Positions 32,991 to 44,904 of a DNA stretch of 64,000 nt are shown one piece after another. The notes below the pieces were generated by a model. The model saw nothing but the letters and a program-made list of their open reading frames with translations. It did not search any database and was not told the origin of the DNA. Positions within the stretch are counted from its first letter, which is position 1, and each line of letters starts with the position of its first letter. The stretch is from Cervus elaphus (lineage: Eukaryota; Chordata; Mammalia; Artiodactyla; Cervidae): the NCBI RefSeq assembly GCF_910594005.1, contig NC_057835.1:47020001-47084000 (forward strand), written 5' to 3'. A program made the position numbers and the translations under genes.

Positions 32991-35376
32991 TGAAAAAAAA
33001 AAAGAATTTAAATTTAAGAAGCATTGAGAAAGAGTTAAGTAATAATAAAAAATTAATAAAACCACAAACTGTCCAAATTAATAAATAAATTCATAATTTG
33101 ATTCCCTATAAAAGTAAAAGGATTATGTGACTAGCTTGGATATAGAAAAAAAAAACTTTGATGATAATAATAACATTGAAGTATTAATGAAATTTTAATT
33201 TTGAATAAACTATATATTGCTTAAATGGACTCAACTGGAATATAGAAAGTCAAGAAAATAAATATTGTGATAGAATTGGGAAAAAAAATCACATGTTTTT
33301 GTTTTCTCTCTGGTATGTTATTTTTTATTGAAATACAGTTGATGTACAATATATAATATTACTTCTGCATATATTATGAAATAAAAATAATCACCACAAT
33401 AAATCTATTAATAGTAATCATTGTCCCCAAATAAAGTATTATAATATTAGAGAACATTTTCCTTACACTATATGTTACATCCTTGTGACTTATTTATTAT
33501 ATAACTCTAGATTTATATCTTAATCTCCTTCATATATTTTGTCTTCCTCGACAATTCCCTGTCTTCTGGCAATCATCTGTTTGTTCTCTGTATCTATGAG
33601 TCTGTCTTTCTTCTATTTGTTTGTTTGTTTAGTATTTCAGATTCTGTATATAAGTGAGATCATGTGGTTTACATCTTTCTATATCTGACATTTCACTTAG
33701 CATAATGCCTTCTCAATCTATCCACGTTGCCACAAATGGAAGGATTTCATTTTGCTTAATGACTGAGTACTATTTTATTGTGTGATAAAGAACATCTTCT
33801 TAATCGATCTCTCTATCAGTGGACACTTAGGTTGCTTCTATTCCCTGGCTGTTGTAGAGAATGCTGCAATGAACATCGAAGTCCGTATAGTTTTTTGACT
33901 TAGTGTTTTTGTTTTCTTTGTATAAATATCCAGAAGTGAAATCACTGGATCATATGATAGTTCTTCAGTATTTTTTTTTAGGAACATCCATGTTATTTTC
34001 TGTAACAGTTCCAACAATTTATTATCCCACAAACATCACAAGAGGGTTCTCTTTTCTCCACAACCTTTGTCTTGCTATTTGATGTCTTTTCGATGATAGC
34101 CATTCAGACATGATGAGATGGTGAGATGGTGTCTCAGTGGTTTTGCTTTGCATTTCCATGATGATTGATGGTGTTGAGCTTTCTTTGATGTACCTGTTGG
34201 TTAACTCTATGTCTTCTTTGCAAAAATGTCTACTCAGCTTCTCTGCCCACTTTTTAATTGTGCTGTTTGGTTTCTGATGATGGGTACAATGAGTTATTTT
34301 TATATTTTAGATATTAACCCCTTATCAGATATATCATTTGTAAATATCTGCCGTTTTGTAGGCTGCCTTTTCATTTTATTGATAGTTTCATTTGCTGTAC
34401 AAAATCTTTTCAGTTTGGTTTAGTCTTTTTTTTTTGCTTTGCTTGAGGAGATATATGCAAAAAAAAATATTGCTAAAACCAATGTCAAAGAGTATACTGC
34501 CTTTACATTTTTTCTCCTAAGGATTTTATGGTTTCAGGTCTTACATTTAGATCATTAATTCACTTTGAGTTTATCCTTATGTATAATGTGAGAAAAGTGG
34601 TCCACTCTGATCCTTTTGTATGTGGCTGTCCAGTTTACTCAGCACCATTTATTGAAAAGATTGTTTTTTCCCCATTGTATTTTCTTGCCTCCATTGTCAT
34701 AGATTAACTGACCTTAAATGTGTGGGTTTATTTTTGGACTGTATATTCTGTTCCATTGATCTATGTATCTGTTTTTGTGTCACTGCCATTCTTCTTTGAT
34801 TACTGTAGCTTTGTAGTGTAGTTTGAAATCAAGGAGCATAATACCCCCAGCTTTCTTCTTCTTTCCAAGACTTCTTTGGCTAGTCAAAGCCTTTGGTGTT
34901 TCTGAGTTAATTTTAGAATTATTTGTTCTAGTTTTTTTTTAATACATTGGTATTTTGATAGAGATTGCATTTAATCTTTAGATTGCCTTGGAGAGTATGG
35001 CCATTTTAATAAGACTAATTCTTTCACTTTATAAGCAAGGTGTATCTTACCATTTGCTTGTGTTGCCTCCAATTTCTTTCATCAGTATCTTATAGTTTTG
35101 GTTAGATTTATTCCTTGGTCTTTTATTCTTTTCAATACGATTGTAAATGGGATTATTTTCTTAACTTCTCTTTCTGATAGCCTGCTGTTAGTATATAGAA
35201 ATGCAACAGATTTTTGTATATTAAGTTTGTATTTGCAACTTTGTAGGATTCATTTATTAGTTTTAAAAGTTTTGGGAGGCATCTTTAGGATTTTCTATAT
35301 ATAGTATCATGTCCTTTGCAAACAGTGACAGTTTTACTTCTTTCTTTCCCATTTGGATTCTTTTAATCTCCTTTTC

Positions 35377-35580
35377 TTATCTGATTGCTGTGGCTAAGAT
35401 TTTCAATACTCTGGGAATAGAAGTGGTGAGAGTGAGCATACTCGTTTTGTTTCTGATCTTAGGAAATACTTTTAGCTTTTCAGCATTGAGTATAATGTTT
35501 TCTGTGGGTTTATCATATATGGCCTTTATTATGTTGAGGTATATTCCCTCAATACCCTCTTTATTAAAAATTTTTATCAT
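35377..35580 (-). pseudogene. L1 ORF2 reverse transcriptase fragment
   Basis: 67 codons with KIFNKEGIEGIYLNIIKAIY and DKPTENIILNAEKLKVFP correspond to the L1 RT segment before the YADD box. Neighbouring frames are broken. Confidence 0.8.
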
Positions 35581-37430
35581 AAATGATGTTGTATTTTGTT
35601 AAGTCTATTTCTACATCTAGTGAAATAATAGTATGATTTTTACTCTTCACTTTAAGATGGTGTGCCACATTGATTGATTTTTATATATTGAATCATACGT
35701 TAATCCCTGGGAAAATCTCACTGGATCATGATGTATGATCCTTTTTTAAAGTAGTCCTGAATTTGGTTTGGAAATGTTTTGCTGAGGATTTTTGCATCTG
35801 TGTTCTTCAGTGGTGTTGGTCTGCAATTTTCCCTCTTTGTGGTCTCTTTGTCTGGTTTTGGTATCAGAGTAATGCTAGCCTCATAGGATGAGTTGGACCA
35901 TCCCTTCCTTTAAAAATTTTTGCCATAGTTTGAGATGAATAGATGTTAACTCTTCTTTAAATGTTTTGTGGAATTTGCTCTTAAAGCCATCTGTTTCTGA
36001 GGTTTGTTTGCTCAGAATTTTTCTTATTACTGATTCAATTCCATTACTGATAATTTGTCTGTTATATTTTTGTTTCTTTCTAGTTCTGTCTTGGGAGACT
36101 GTTTCCAGGAAGTTATCCATTTCCTCCAGGTTGCCCATTTATTGGTATATAATTATTTATCACAATGTCTTATGATCCTTTGTATTAACATTTCTGTTGT
36201 ACCAGTTGTAACTGCCCTTTCATTTCTGATTTTATTTATTCAAGCTTTCTCTTTTTCTCTTGATGGTTCTGGCTAAAGGTTTAGCAATTTTGTTTACTTT
36301 TTCAAAGAACTGACTCTTAGGGTCCTAAATCTTTTCTACTAGTTTTTTCTTTTAGTTTCTATTTTAATTTTTTCTACTCTTATATTTATGATTTGTTTTT
36401 CCTAAGTTTGGATTTTCTTTGTTCTTCTCTTTCTGGTTCCTTTAGGTATAAGATTAGGTTGCTCATATGAAATTTTTTTTTGTATTTTCTTAGGTACTTT
36501 TGTATTGCTATAAACTTCCTTCTTAGAACTGTTTTGTTTCATCTTATAGATTTTGGATCATTGTGTTTCTATTTTCATTTGTTTTCATGTATGTTTTTAT
36601 TTCCTCCTTGATTTATTCAGTGAACAATTGGTTGTTTAGTAGCATATTGCTTAGCCTCCACACATGTGTGAGTTTTGCCACTTTTTTTTTCTTACAGCTA
36701 ACTTCTAGTCCCATATCATTGTAGGCAAAGATACTTGAAATGATTTCAGTTTTCTTAAATTTACTGAGGCTTGTTTTGTGGCCTAGCACAAAACAAAAAC
36801 AAGTGATCTATCCAACAGCATGTTCCACGTGCAGTTGAAAAGAATATATTCTGCTGCTTTGGAATGGAATGTTCTACATATATCTATTAAGTTTATCTTG
36901 TTTAATAAGTTATTTAACCCAGTGTTTCTATATTGATTTTATGTCCAGATGATCTCTCCATTGATAATATGCAGGTGCTAATATTCTTTTCTATTACTGT
37001 GTTACTGTTAAATTATCACTTTATTTCTGTTAATATTTGTTTTATGCATTTAGATGCTCCAATGTTGGATTCACATGCATTTACAATTGTTATATCTTCT
37101 TACTGGATTGATCCTTTTTCACTAGGTAATGCTTTTTTGTGTTTCTTGTCACAGTCTTCTATTTTAAAGTTTATTTTGTCTGGTATAATTACATTATCCT
37201 AGCTTTCTTTTGATTTCTATTTGCATGGAATACTTTTCCCTATCCTTTCATTTTCAGTCTATATGTTCCTTTAGATCTGAAGTGAATCTGTTTAGGCAAC
37301 ATGTATGTGGATCTTGTTTTTGTATTGATTTGCTTATTCTATGTTTTCATAAGATCATTTAGTCCATTTGAAGCAACTGTATTGATATTGATAGGTATAT
37401 ACTTTTGCCATTTTGATGTTTTGGAAGTTT

Positions 37431-37579
37431 GGAAGTTTCCAGGTATTATTTTTTCAAATATGTTTTCCATCCCTTTCTTTCTCTATTTCCTTCTGAGACT
37501 CCTTAAATGTGAATGTTGGTATTCTTGATGCTGTCTTAGAGGTCTCTTAAGCTTTCCTCATTTTTTAAAATTATTTTTT
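37431..37579. repeat. 149-bp direct duplication, copy A (misplaced)
   Basis: This copy runs from GGAAGTTTCCAGGTATTATT to AAAATTATTTTTT. It matches 38386-38534 with one substitution (AAGCTTT for AAACTTT). The L1 sequence expected here lies on both sides, so copy A is an insertion into the ORF2-ORF1 junction region. Confidence 0.93.
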
Positions 37580-38385
37580 CTCATTATTTTGTCTTTTTTG
37601 TGCTTTCTTCTTTTGCAATCTTTCTTTGCAACTTGATGACTATCTTTAATGTCATGTTCAGTATTCACTTTTTAATCTCTTTTTTGAGTGCATCTAAAAT
37701 AAGTTTTTGGTTTGTGGTTACCATGAGGGGTGTGTGTGTATGATTTACTTAAATGGATATTTTTTTCAATTTGGATGCATTTCACCCCTGCAAACATTTT
37801 ATACTTTGATATCTTATCTCACATCTTTCCTTTGTGTTTTCCTTAGTCGCTTATTGTGGATATAGATGATTTTGCTACTTTTATCTTCTAACCTTTCTAC
37901 TAGATATATAAGTAGTTAACCTGCTACATTTATCATATGTTTGCCTTGATCAATGAGATTTTTCCTTTTGTAATTTTCATATTTCTAGTTATAGTCTTTT
38001 GTTTTTTGATAGGATAAGTCCCTCTAATGTTTCCTATAAAGTTGTTTTGGTGGTATTGAAATCTTAGTTTTTACTTGTCTGTAAAACTCTTCTTTCAGAT
38101 CTGAATGATAGCCTTGCCAGGTAGAGTATTCTTGGATGTAGTTTTTTTCTTTCATCACTTTGAATGTATCTTGCCAATTTCTTTTGGTCTGATAAGTTTC
38201 TGCAGAAAGAGAAGCTCACTTGTATGTAACTTGTTGCTTTTTCCTTGCTGGTTTTAATATTCTCTCTTTATTTTATTTTTTACCATTTTAATTATAATGT
38301 CTTGGTATGGATAACTTCGTTTTCATTTTGTTCGGGACTCTCCACGCTTCTGGGATCTGGATGTCTGTTTCATTCCCCAGGTTAG

Positions 38386-38534
38386 GGAAGTTTCCAGGTA
38401 TTATTTTTTCAAATATGTTTTCCATCCCTTTCTTTCTCTATTTCCTTCTGAGACTCCTTAAATGTGAATGTTGGTATTCTTGATGCTGTCTTAGAGGTCT
38501 CTTAAACTTTCCTCATTTTTTAAAATTATTTTTT
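38386..38534. repeat. 149-bp direct duplication, copy B (donor)
   Basis: It sits at its canonical place in the ORF1/5' side of the L1, between CCCCAGGTTAG and the coiled-coil segment. It is the likely source of copy A 955 bp away. Confidence 0.93.
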
Positions 38535-39286
38535 TCCTGCTTGATTTGAGTGGTTTCCACTACTTTGTGTCCATTTCACTGATGTGTTACTTTGTATCAT
38601 CTCAATAGTACTGATTTATTTTAGCATACTTCTATGTTTCAGTTATTGTATTCCTTAGCTCTGTTTCTGCTATATATTTTCTTTAAGTTTTCACTAAGTT
38701 CATCCATTCTTCTCCCAGGTTCACTGAGTATCTTCCTGATCACTTATCAGGTGAATTTCTTTTCTTTACTTCATTCAGTTTCCTGAGGTTTTGTTTTGTT
38801 CCTATGTCTGGAACATATCCATCTGTTTCCTCATTTTATCTAATTCTCTGTGTTTAGTTCTATGTATTAGGTAGGTCAGTTATATTTACCAATCTTTGAG
38901 GAGTAGCCTTATATGATGTCCTGTAGGGCCAGCAACACATTCCCTTATGTTCATCAGAGCTATATGCTCTAGGAGTGTCCCCTATGTGTTCTATATGAGC
39001 CCTTCTGTTCTGGTGGGGCTGAGTACTGTAGATGTGCTGGTGGGTGGGGCTGGCTCGTAGCCTGGTGGGCTGCCAGGTCTATCTTGTGTCCACTGTTTCC
39101 TGGCCCACTGATGGGTGGAGCTGGGTCTCAAGGCAACTGGCTGTGGGGTGTGAGGGGGCCCAGGGTAATGCTAGTACGACTGGTGGGTGGGTCCAGGTAC
39201 CCAAACAGATGGTTGTGGGGCTTTGGGGGCACCAGGAGTGTGACAGCTTAAGGTTGGCAGATATGTCCCCAGTGCTTATAGGCTGG

Positions 39287-39314
39287 AGTGTGTGTGTGTG
39301 TGTGTGTGTGTGTG
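39287..39314. repeat. (GT)n microsatellite, SINE tail
   Basis: About 13 GT units adjoin the tail end of the minus-strand Bov-tA, a common origin for GT arrays in ruminants. Confidence 0.9.
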
Positions 39315-39508
39315 AGCGTGCATGACTCTTTGTGATTCCCTTAGACAGTAGCCCACCAGTTTCCTCTGTCCATGGAATTCTCCAAGCAAGAATATTGGAG
39401 TGGGTTGCCATTCCCTGCTCCAGGCAACCATCCCCAACTAGGGATTGAACCCAGGTCTCCTGCATTGAAGGCAGATTCTTTACCAGCTGAGTGACCGGGG
39501 AAGCCCAG
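39315..39508 (-). mobile_element. Bov-tA SINE in the L1 5' UTR
   Basis: A reverse-complement copy from CATGACTCTTTGTGATTCCC to TGAGTGACCGGGGAAGCCC. L1 5' UTR sequence resumes on both sides. The TSD is unclear. Confidence 0.92.
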
Positions 39509-39688
39509 TGAGAGGACTCCAAAATGGTTCTTGCCAGCACCGGTGTCCTTGAGTTAGGGTGAGTTTCCAAAAATGGCTGCTGCCAAGGTCTATGTCTGCA
39601 GTGGGAGTCCCAGTTACTTCCTGCCTCTCCAGAAGGCCCTCCCAAATCAGCAAGTAGGTGTGACTCAGGGTCCTTTGAATAACTAACT

Positions 39689-39866
39689 GCTCAGCTGGTA
39701 AAGAATCCACCTGCAATGCAGGAGATCCCAGTTTGAATCCTGGGTCAGGAAGATCCCCTGGAGAAGGGATAGGCTGCCCACTCCAGTATTCTGGCCTGAA
39801 GAATTCCATGACTGTATAGTTCATGGGGTTGCAAAGAGTCAGACCTGACTGAGTGACTTTCAGTTT
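39689..39866 (+). mobile_element. Bov-tA SINE in the L1 5' UTR, opposite orientation
   Basis: The copy runs from GCTCAGCTGGTAAAGAATCC through GATCCCCTGGAGAAGGGATA to CAGACCTGACTGAGTGACTT. It is oriented opposite to its neighbour 180 bp away, so the two form an inverted SINE pair. Confidence 0.92.
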
Positions 39867-39899
39867 GCACTGAGTCTCAGAGCATATGAAATTTTGTCA

Positions 39900-40220
39900 T
39901 AAACTGATAACATGTCTTCAAAATAACTAATTTATTACAGTAAAGTCTTCTCATAAATAAAACAATACCAAGTGTATCTTCTTTCTGGAATTTACTGAAT
40001 GTTTTTTACATATTTCTTGCTGTATAATATGCAGCTATATCTTACAGCTAAATTTTATGCATTCCAAGCTTTATACTCTTCATAAATATTTTAATTCAAA
40101 TAAATTTCAGCGTATAACTTTTCCCCCGACCCCAAAACATAACTTTTAATCATTTCTGACTTCATTAGTGTTCTCTATCATAAAATTAACATTATAAATC
40201 TTGGTTTAGGTTGTTAATTC
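39900..40220. other. AT-rich unique DNA
   Basis: Nothing recognised. Confidence 0.4.
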
Positions 40221-40622
40221 TTTTTTTTTTCCCATTTATTTTTCTTAGTTGGAGGATAATTACTTTAAAATATTGTAGTGGTTTTTGTCATACATTGACA
40301 TGAATCAGCCATGGATTTACATGTATTCCCCATCCTGATCCCCCCTCCTACCTCCCTCTCCACCCAGTCCCTCTGGGTCTTCCCAGTGCACCAGCCCCGA
40401 GCACTTGTCTCATGCATCCAACCTGGGCTGGTGATCCTTTTCACCCTTGATAATATACACGTTTCGATGCTGATCTCTCGAAACACCCCACCCTCGCCTT
40501 CTCCCACAGAGTCCAAAATTCTGTTCTGTACATCTGTGTCTCTTTTTCTGTTTTGCATATAGGCTTATCGTTACCATCTTTCTAAATTCCATGTATATGT
40601 GTTAGTATACTGTATTGGTCTT
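40221..40622 (-). mobile_element. L1-BT 3' end, truncated
   Basis: Poly-T at 40221-40230 is followed by the reverse-complement 3' UTR (TTAGTTGGAGGATAATTACT ... TGAATCAGCCATGGATTTAC ... CGTTTCGATGCTGATCTCTC) and the last ORF2 codons. A possible TSD (TTAATTCTT/TTATTCTT) is imperfect. Confidence 0.92.
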
Positions 40623-40624
40623 TA

Positions 40625-40928
40625 TTCTTAAAATGGCTCTAGTTTATATTCAAGGAACTTTAAAAATTTTCTAAGTCTATTTGGCAAAATAGTTCATTTT
40701 ATTTGAAAATTGCCACTCCAATTGTGTATCTCTGAGTATTCTATCTACCTAATATCTTTTCCACATCTTAACTGCCTAAATTATAATATCTATGGCTTGT
40801 CACAACTGATTACTTCAAATATTACTCTTGTTTCACCAATTGGAAATGCTTGTTTTGATTCTGAAGCCAACGATCCCTTTTAGGGAAAGGTCCAGATAAG
40901 AGAATTTCAAAATTAAAAAAAATGTTTT
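40625..40928. other. Unique AT-rich DNA
   Basis: Nothing recognised. Confidence 0.4.
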
Positions 40929-40939
40929 GGCTAGGAGAT

Positions 40940-41165
40940 GCGTGTGTGTGTGCTAAGTCACTTCAATCATGTCCGACTCTGTGCGACCCCGTGGATTGTA
41001 GCCCACCAGTCTCCTCTGTCCATGGGATTCTCCAGGCAAGAATACTAGAGTGGGGTGCCATGCCCTCCTCCAGGGGATCTTCCTGACCCAGGGATTGAAC
41101 CCATGTCTCCTGCAGCCCCTGCATTGCAGGCAGATTCTTTACCACTGAGCCTCTTGGGTTAGCCC
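40940..41165 (-). mobile_element. Bov-tA SINE with 11-bp TSD
   Basis: A full-length copy with a short GT tail. A perfect TSD, GGCTAGGAGAT, lies at 40929-40939 and 41166-41176. It carries a private insertion of about 10 bp repeating the CCTGCA box (CTCCTGCAGCCCCTGCATTG). Confidence 0.94.
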
Positions 41166-41176
41166 GGCTAGGAGAT

Positions 41177-41727
41177 ATGTACATATAATGGGTTTTATAA
41201 ATTTTTGTTTCCCACAGAAGGATCAAATCTAGAAGGAAACTTGAACACCAATAAGATAACTCTATGTGAAATATTCCAGAATTTGCAAGATCTGCCTAAA
41301 TGTACTTCCATTAGCAGGAAAGTGAAAAGGAAAACCCACCTACAGAAAATGTTAATTTCCCTGAAGAGTATGTGTGTGTGTGTGTGTAAGAGTGTGCGTA
41401 TGTGAGATGAAGCAATTGAAAAGACTTCAGTAAAACAACAGAGGTACTGCTGATCTAACCCTGCTCTGGTTCACTCACTCACAGCTTTCAGAAACTGAAT
41501 ATGGATTTTCTCTTTCTTCTACTTTCTCCTACCTAGTCATTTGGAACTCACTTTTGAAAAGAAATATTAAGAGGCTGGACTGAATGCTAGAGTCACAATT
41601 ATTCTCTGAGTTCCACCCTATAATTTTTCTAACCAAAACCTATACTAAAGAATTGGTGTGGTTTAGGAAAATTGTAGTAAATAAATCTAACCTTCTTGGA
41701 TGAATTCTCAGGTGTTAGTTCATTGGG
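41177..41727. other. Unique DNA with a short (TG)n
   Basis: A TG run of about nine units lies at 41369-41387. No gene is recognised; the 66-codon frame at 41205-41405 ends inside the TG run. Confidence 0.45.
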
Positions 41728-41933
41728 TGTGTGTTCGTCACTCAGTTGTGTCCAACTCTTTGTGACTCCGTGAACTGTAGTCTGTGAGGCTCCTCTGTCC
41801 ATGAAATTCTCCAGGCAAGAATACTGGAGTGGGTTGCTATTCCCTTCTCCCAGGGATCTTTCTGACCCAGGGATCAAATCTGGGTTTTCTGCATTACAGG
41901 GCCATTCTTTAACATCTGAGTCACCAGGGAAGC
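41728..41933 (-). mobile_element. Bov-tA SINE
   Basis: A reverse-complement copy from CTCAGTTGTGTCCAACTCTT to GAGTCACCAGGGAAGCCC with a GT-rich tail. A possible short TSD (CATTGG/CATTAGG) is weak. Confidence 0.92.
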
Positions 41934-41939
41934 CCATTA

Positions 41940-42576
41940 GGAAATATATTTCCTAATGAAACTAACATCTTGACAACTCTTAGTACTGTTGGACACCAAG
42001 CTATGAAATGCTTTAGTGTATATCACATTGCTGCATTCATTGGCACCTTAAGGAGATTAACTGACATCCTTAACTAGATGTCTTATTTCTGCCCCAAAGA
42101 GCTAGTTTAGTTTAGAAGCAACATTCTCAAGCCTATCTGACTCAATATTAACTAGCTCTTGGTTCCATAAGCTTATTTTATTTGCAGATGACAATAATTT
42201 CTTTTTCTATTTCTCCAAAATGAGATATTAGTGAGAATGGAGGGCACCTCAATGACTCAGCACATTCCCGCTCTCTTGATTTTGTTATTTGGTATCTTTT
42301 CTTTAAAGTATTGTGCACCCACTCTTAAGTACTACTATGTAGGGCATTCAAGATAGTTTTACCTATTCCAAGGTAATTTCTTCCTGAATTTTTTCCCAAA
42401 AGAGTTACAGACTAATAAAGTGCATGAAAGCCCTGTTCATGAACATTATACAAGCAAGAAAATTACAAGAACATGAGAAAAGGACAGGTGAAATCTTAGG
42501 AGTCAGAGGAGGGAGGAATACCTATTAGCAGAGAGATTAAAGACAGTTTCCTAGAGAAGGTGAAGAGCAACTGTCT
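41940..42576. other. Unique DNA, no gene
   Basis: Nothing recognised. Confidence 0.4.
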
Positions 42577-42585
42577 CCTGTACTG

Positions 42586-42795
42586 AAACAGACTGTTTGT
42601 GTGTGTTCAGTCATGTCCGACTCTTTCTGACCCCACAGACTGTAGCCCGCCAGGCTCCTCTGTTAATGGGATTTTCCAGGCAAGAATACTGGAGTGAGTT
42701 GCCATTCACTACTCCAGGGGATATTTCCCATGCGGGGATTGAATGTGTTTCTTGCATCTCCTGCCTTGGCAGGCAGACTCATTACCACTGTACCA
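42586..42795 (-). mobile_element. Bov-tA SINE with 9-bp TSD
   Basis: Reverse complement, with a GTGTGTG tail. A perfect TSD, CCTGTACTG, lies at 42577-42585 and 42796-42804. Confidence 0.93.
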
Positions 42796-42804
42796 CCTGT
42801 ACTG

Positions 42805-44002
42805 GTCTCAACCTAGGCTGGTCCCTTGAGCTGGGAACACAGAAAGCCAACAGTTGTGAGGCATTCGTGTGCATAAAGAAACAGTGAAAGCTAATCCTTT
42901 TAGGAGGAAGTATGAATCAAGGAAGAAGAATCACTTGGATCCAGAGGGCTAAAACCCTGAGCAAGTGATGCCTTAAGGTTTTCTTCCTCATCTTCCAAAC
43001 CCCCAAGCCTGGCTCTGTTTCAGCCTTTGAGTTCCATAGATACCCTCTCTCTTATTCACACATCACAACGTGCATACCTTTTGGTTACTGCTGTGATTCT
43101 TCTCTCCTCATAATTAAGCTCACTCTTTTAAATCATGAACACTCTGCAGCCAATATAGACTGGTTTGCCCTTACCATTGTGTGAATGGCTCCATCCAAGT
43201 GACAACTGGTTCCCTAATTGTAACTACCCCTAGAGTCTTTGCAAGCCTTGATTTTATTTGATCTTCTTTGCATCTAAGACTGTGGACCACTTTATTCCAC
43301 CTTTGACTTCCTAAATAGTACCCTCTCTTAATTCTATGACCCCTCAAAGCATCATTTCTCTCTCTTAGCTTTTTTTCTAACAACTTATTTAAAAACTGTT
43401 ACACCTCAAGGTTCCCTGACTCTCCTACTTATTCACTGGGTGTGCCTCCTGAGTGAGCTCATTCCATCCAATGGGCTCAGTTAACATCTCCCAAACTCAT
43501 CATCTGTTCTGGCTCAGGCGCTATAGGACACTTCTAGTCCCATCAATTTAAGGCAATATTGTAGGTCAGAGTCTCTGACAATTCACACTAAAAATTTGCA
43601 TGTACCCATTTAGGAAATTTAGGAAATTCTCTTGAGAATCATATCGTTAGAAGGTGAAAGAAAGAAGCACTTTGGAGGGAAGTAGAAGTTACGTTGTAAT
43701 GCATTCAGAAAGCCAGGGAGCTCTGACGCTGAGATGGTCTTCCAGTAGTGTCTCTAGTTGGGAGGAAGGGGCTGGACCTCTATACTCCTGCACTGACCAG
43801 CATGGAAGGCTGGCTGCCCTCAGCATTAGGGCAGTAACTAAAAAGGAATACAGCACTGTGATGTGTGAATCTATATGTTGACTAAGATGAGAAGCCGCTC
43901 ATACCCAGCAGTGCAGAGGGTAAATCCTGCAACACTGAAGGGGAATTTGGGCAGCTCAGTACAAAATTCATTATACAGGCACCTAATGTGCCTATGTGCA
44001 TT
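42805..44002. other. Unique DNA, no gene
   Basis: Frames at 43171 (minus) and 43654 (plus) are 70-75 codons without recognisable domains. Confidence 0.4.
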
Positions 44003-44101
44003 AGTCGCTCATTAGCCTCCAACTCTTTGCGACTCCATGGACTGTAGCCTGTCAGGCTCCTCTGCCCATGGAATTCTCCAGGCAACAATGCTGGAATGGG
44101 T
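44003..44101 (-). mobile_element. Bov-tA SINE fragment
   Basis: Only the distal 3' part is present (CAACTCTTTGCGACTCCATG to GGCAACAATGCTGGAATGGG). Confidence 0.88.
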
Positions 44102-44299
44102 AAAAACTCTATTATCTTTTCAATAAATGTTTTACTTCTCTTGCCTTTCTTACATTTGTTTAATTGCTCTTCTGTCTAGTAACCCACATCAGATGCTAAG
44201 GGGTCATCAAGTCTCCCCACTAAATCCTCCTTAGCAGCTAATCCAAAACTCAACTCTCTCCACTCTTAATTTTTCATTTTTCCTTTTCCTCTTTGCCCA

Positions 44300-44900
44300 C
44301 CTTGTGGTCAGGGTCCTAATGCAGACATATCATCTCTCACCTAAACATCTGCAATAGTCACTTCCTTGCTACTGCAGGCTCACGTCTTGCATCCTTCCTT
44401 CCTGTCTATCCGTCACTTCACCTCCAAGTGATCTGTCTCTAATGTAAAACTGACCACACCAGTCTCCTGTTTAGTCAGTGGACCCCACTGTCCTCTGTAT
44501 AGTGACCACTCTTCTCCAGCCTCATCTGAATTCCACAGTTTGCCATTCAGATGTGCCTTCCATCCTCTAAGTACATTAGGCAATTTCATATCTTCCTGTC
44601 TTTGATCATGAAGCTCTTTCTGCCTGGAATATTCTTTCATCTTACTCCCTTGCCTCTTGAGAATGCCTATTCACTTTTCAAGTCTTAATTCAATCAGAAA
44701 CCCTCTGTGAAATCTTTCCTGGCTCGTTTCATCCTATTCTCTATTTATGTTCTTTCTTTATGATCCAACATACTGCCATCTTTATGTCTGTAATTCTTAA
44801 TTGCACTTTTTGAACCTATGACTGACTGTTCTACTATTTTTATCCTCCTGGAAGGCAGAAATTATGTCTGATTTATTCCTGAGGAGCATGGAAGAAAATA
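44300..44900 (+). mobile_element. L2 LINE 3' region
   Basis: The L2 order is visible: GTAAAACTGACCACACCAGT, ATGAAGCTCTTTCTGCCTGG, CACTTTTCAAGTCTTAATTC, CCCTCTGTGAAATCTTTCCT and the 3' TGGAAGGCAGAAATTATGTC. It is heavily diverged and non-coding. Confidence 0.75.
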
Positions 44901-44904
44901 CGTT

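Larger units (their letters stand above)
32096..33001 (+). mobile_element. L1-BT LINE, 5'-truncated, with TSD
   Basis: The element begins at CTCAACATCACTCATTATTA in ORF2, includes the whole ORF2 C-terminus and the 3' UTR, and ends in a variable A-rich tail. A perfect 11-bp TSD, AAGAATTTAAA, lies at 32085-32095 and 33002-33012. Coding sequence from 32121 is uninterrupted, so this is a fairly young copy. Confidence 0.95.
33319..39890 (-). mobile_element. Near full-length old L1 (L1M-type)
   Basis: Reading the minus strand backwards from 39890: a GC-rich 5' UTR (about 38880-39890, with CTGCTGCCAAGGTCTATGTC and GTGGGTGGGGCTGG), ORF1 with its coiled-coil region (about 37800-38800), ORF2 endonuclease and RT (about 34500-37300) and the 3' UTR ending TTTTTTATTGAAATACAG at 33319. 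The order is normal for a complete L1. Both ORFs are full of stops. Two Bov-tA SINEs interrupt the 5' UTR, and ORF1 sequence is partly duplicated (37431-37579). A short piece of RT is readable at 35377-35580 on the minus strand (GIYLNIIKAIYDKPTENIIL). Confidence 0.85.

Noticed and set aside
39287..39314. Regularly spaced short repeats as a CRISPR array
   Set aside because: These are simple GT microsatellites; there are no spacers, and the genome is mammalian.
39079..39645. 188-codon minus-strand frame, the longest in the window
   Set aside because: It runs through a Bov-tA SINE, its GT tail (seen as HTHTHTHT) and L1 5' UTR; it is a chance frame in repeats.
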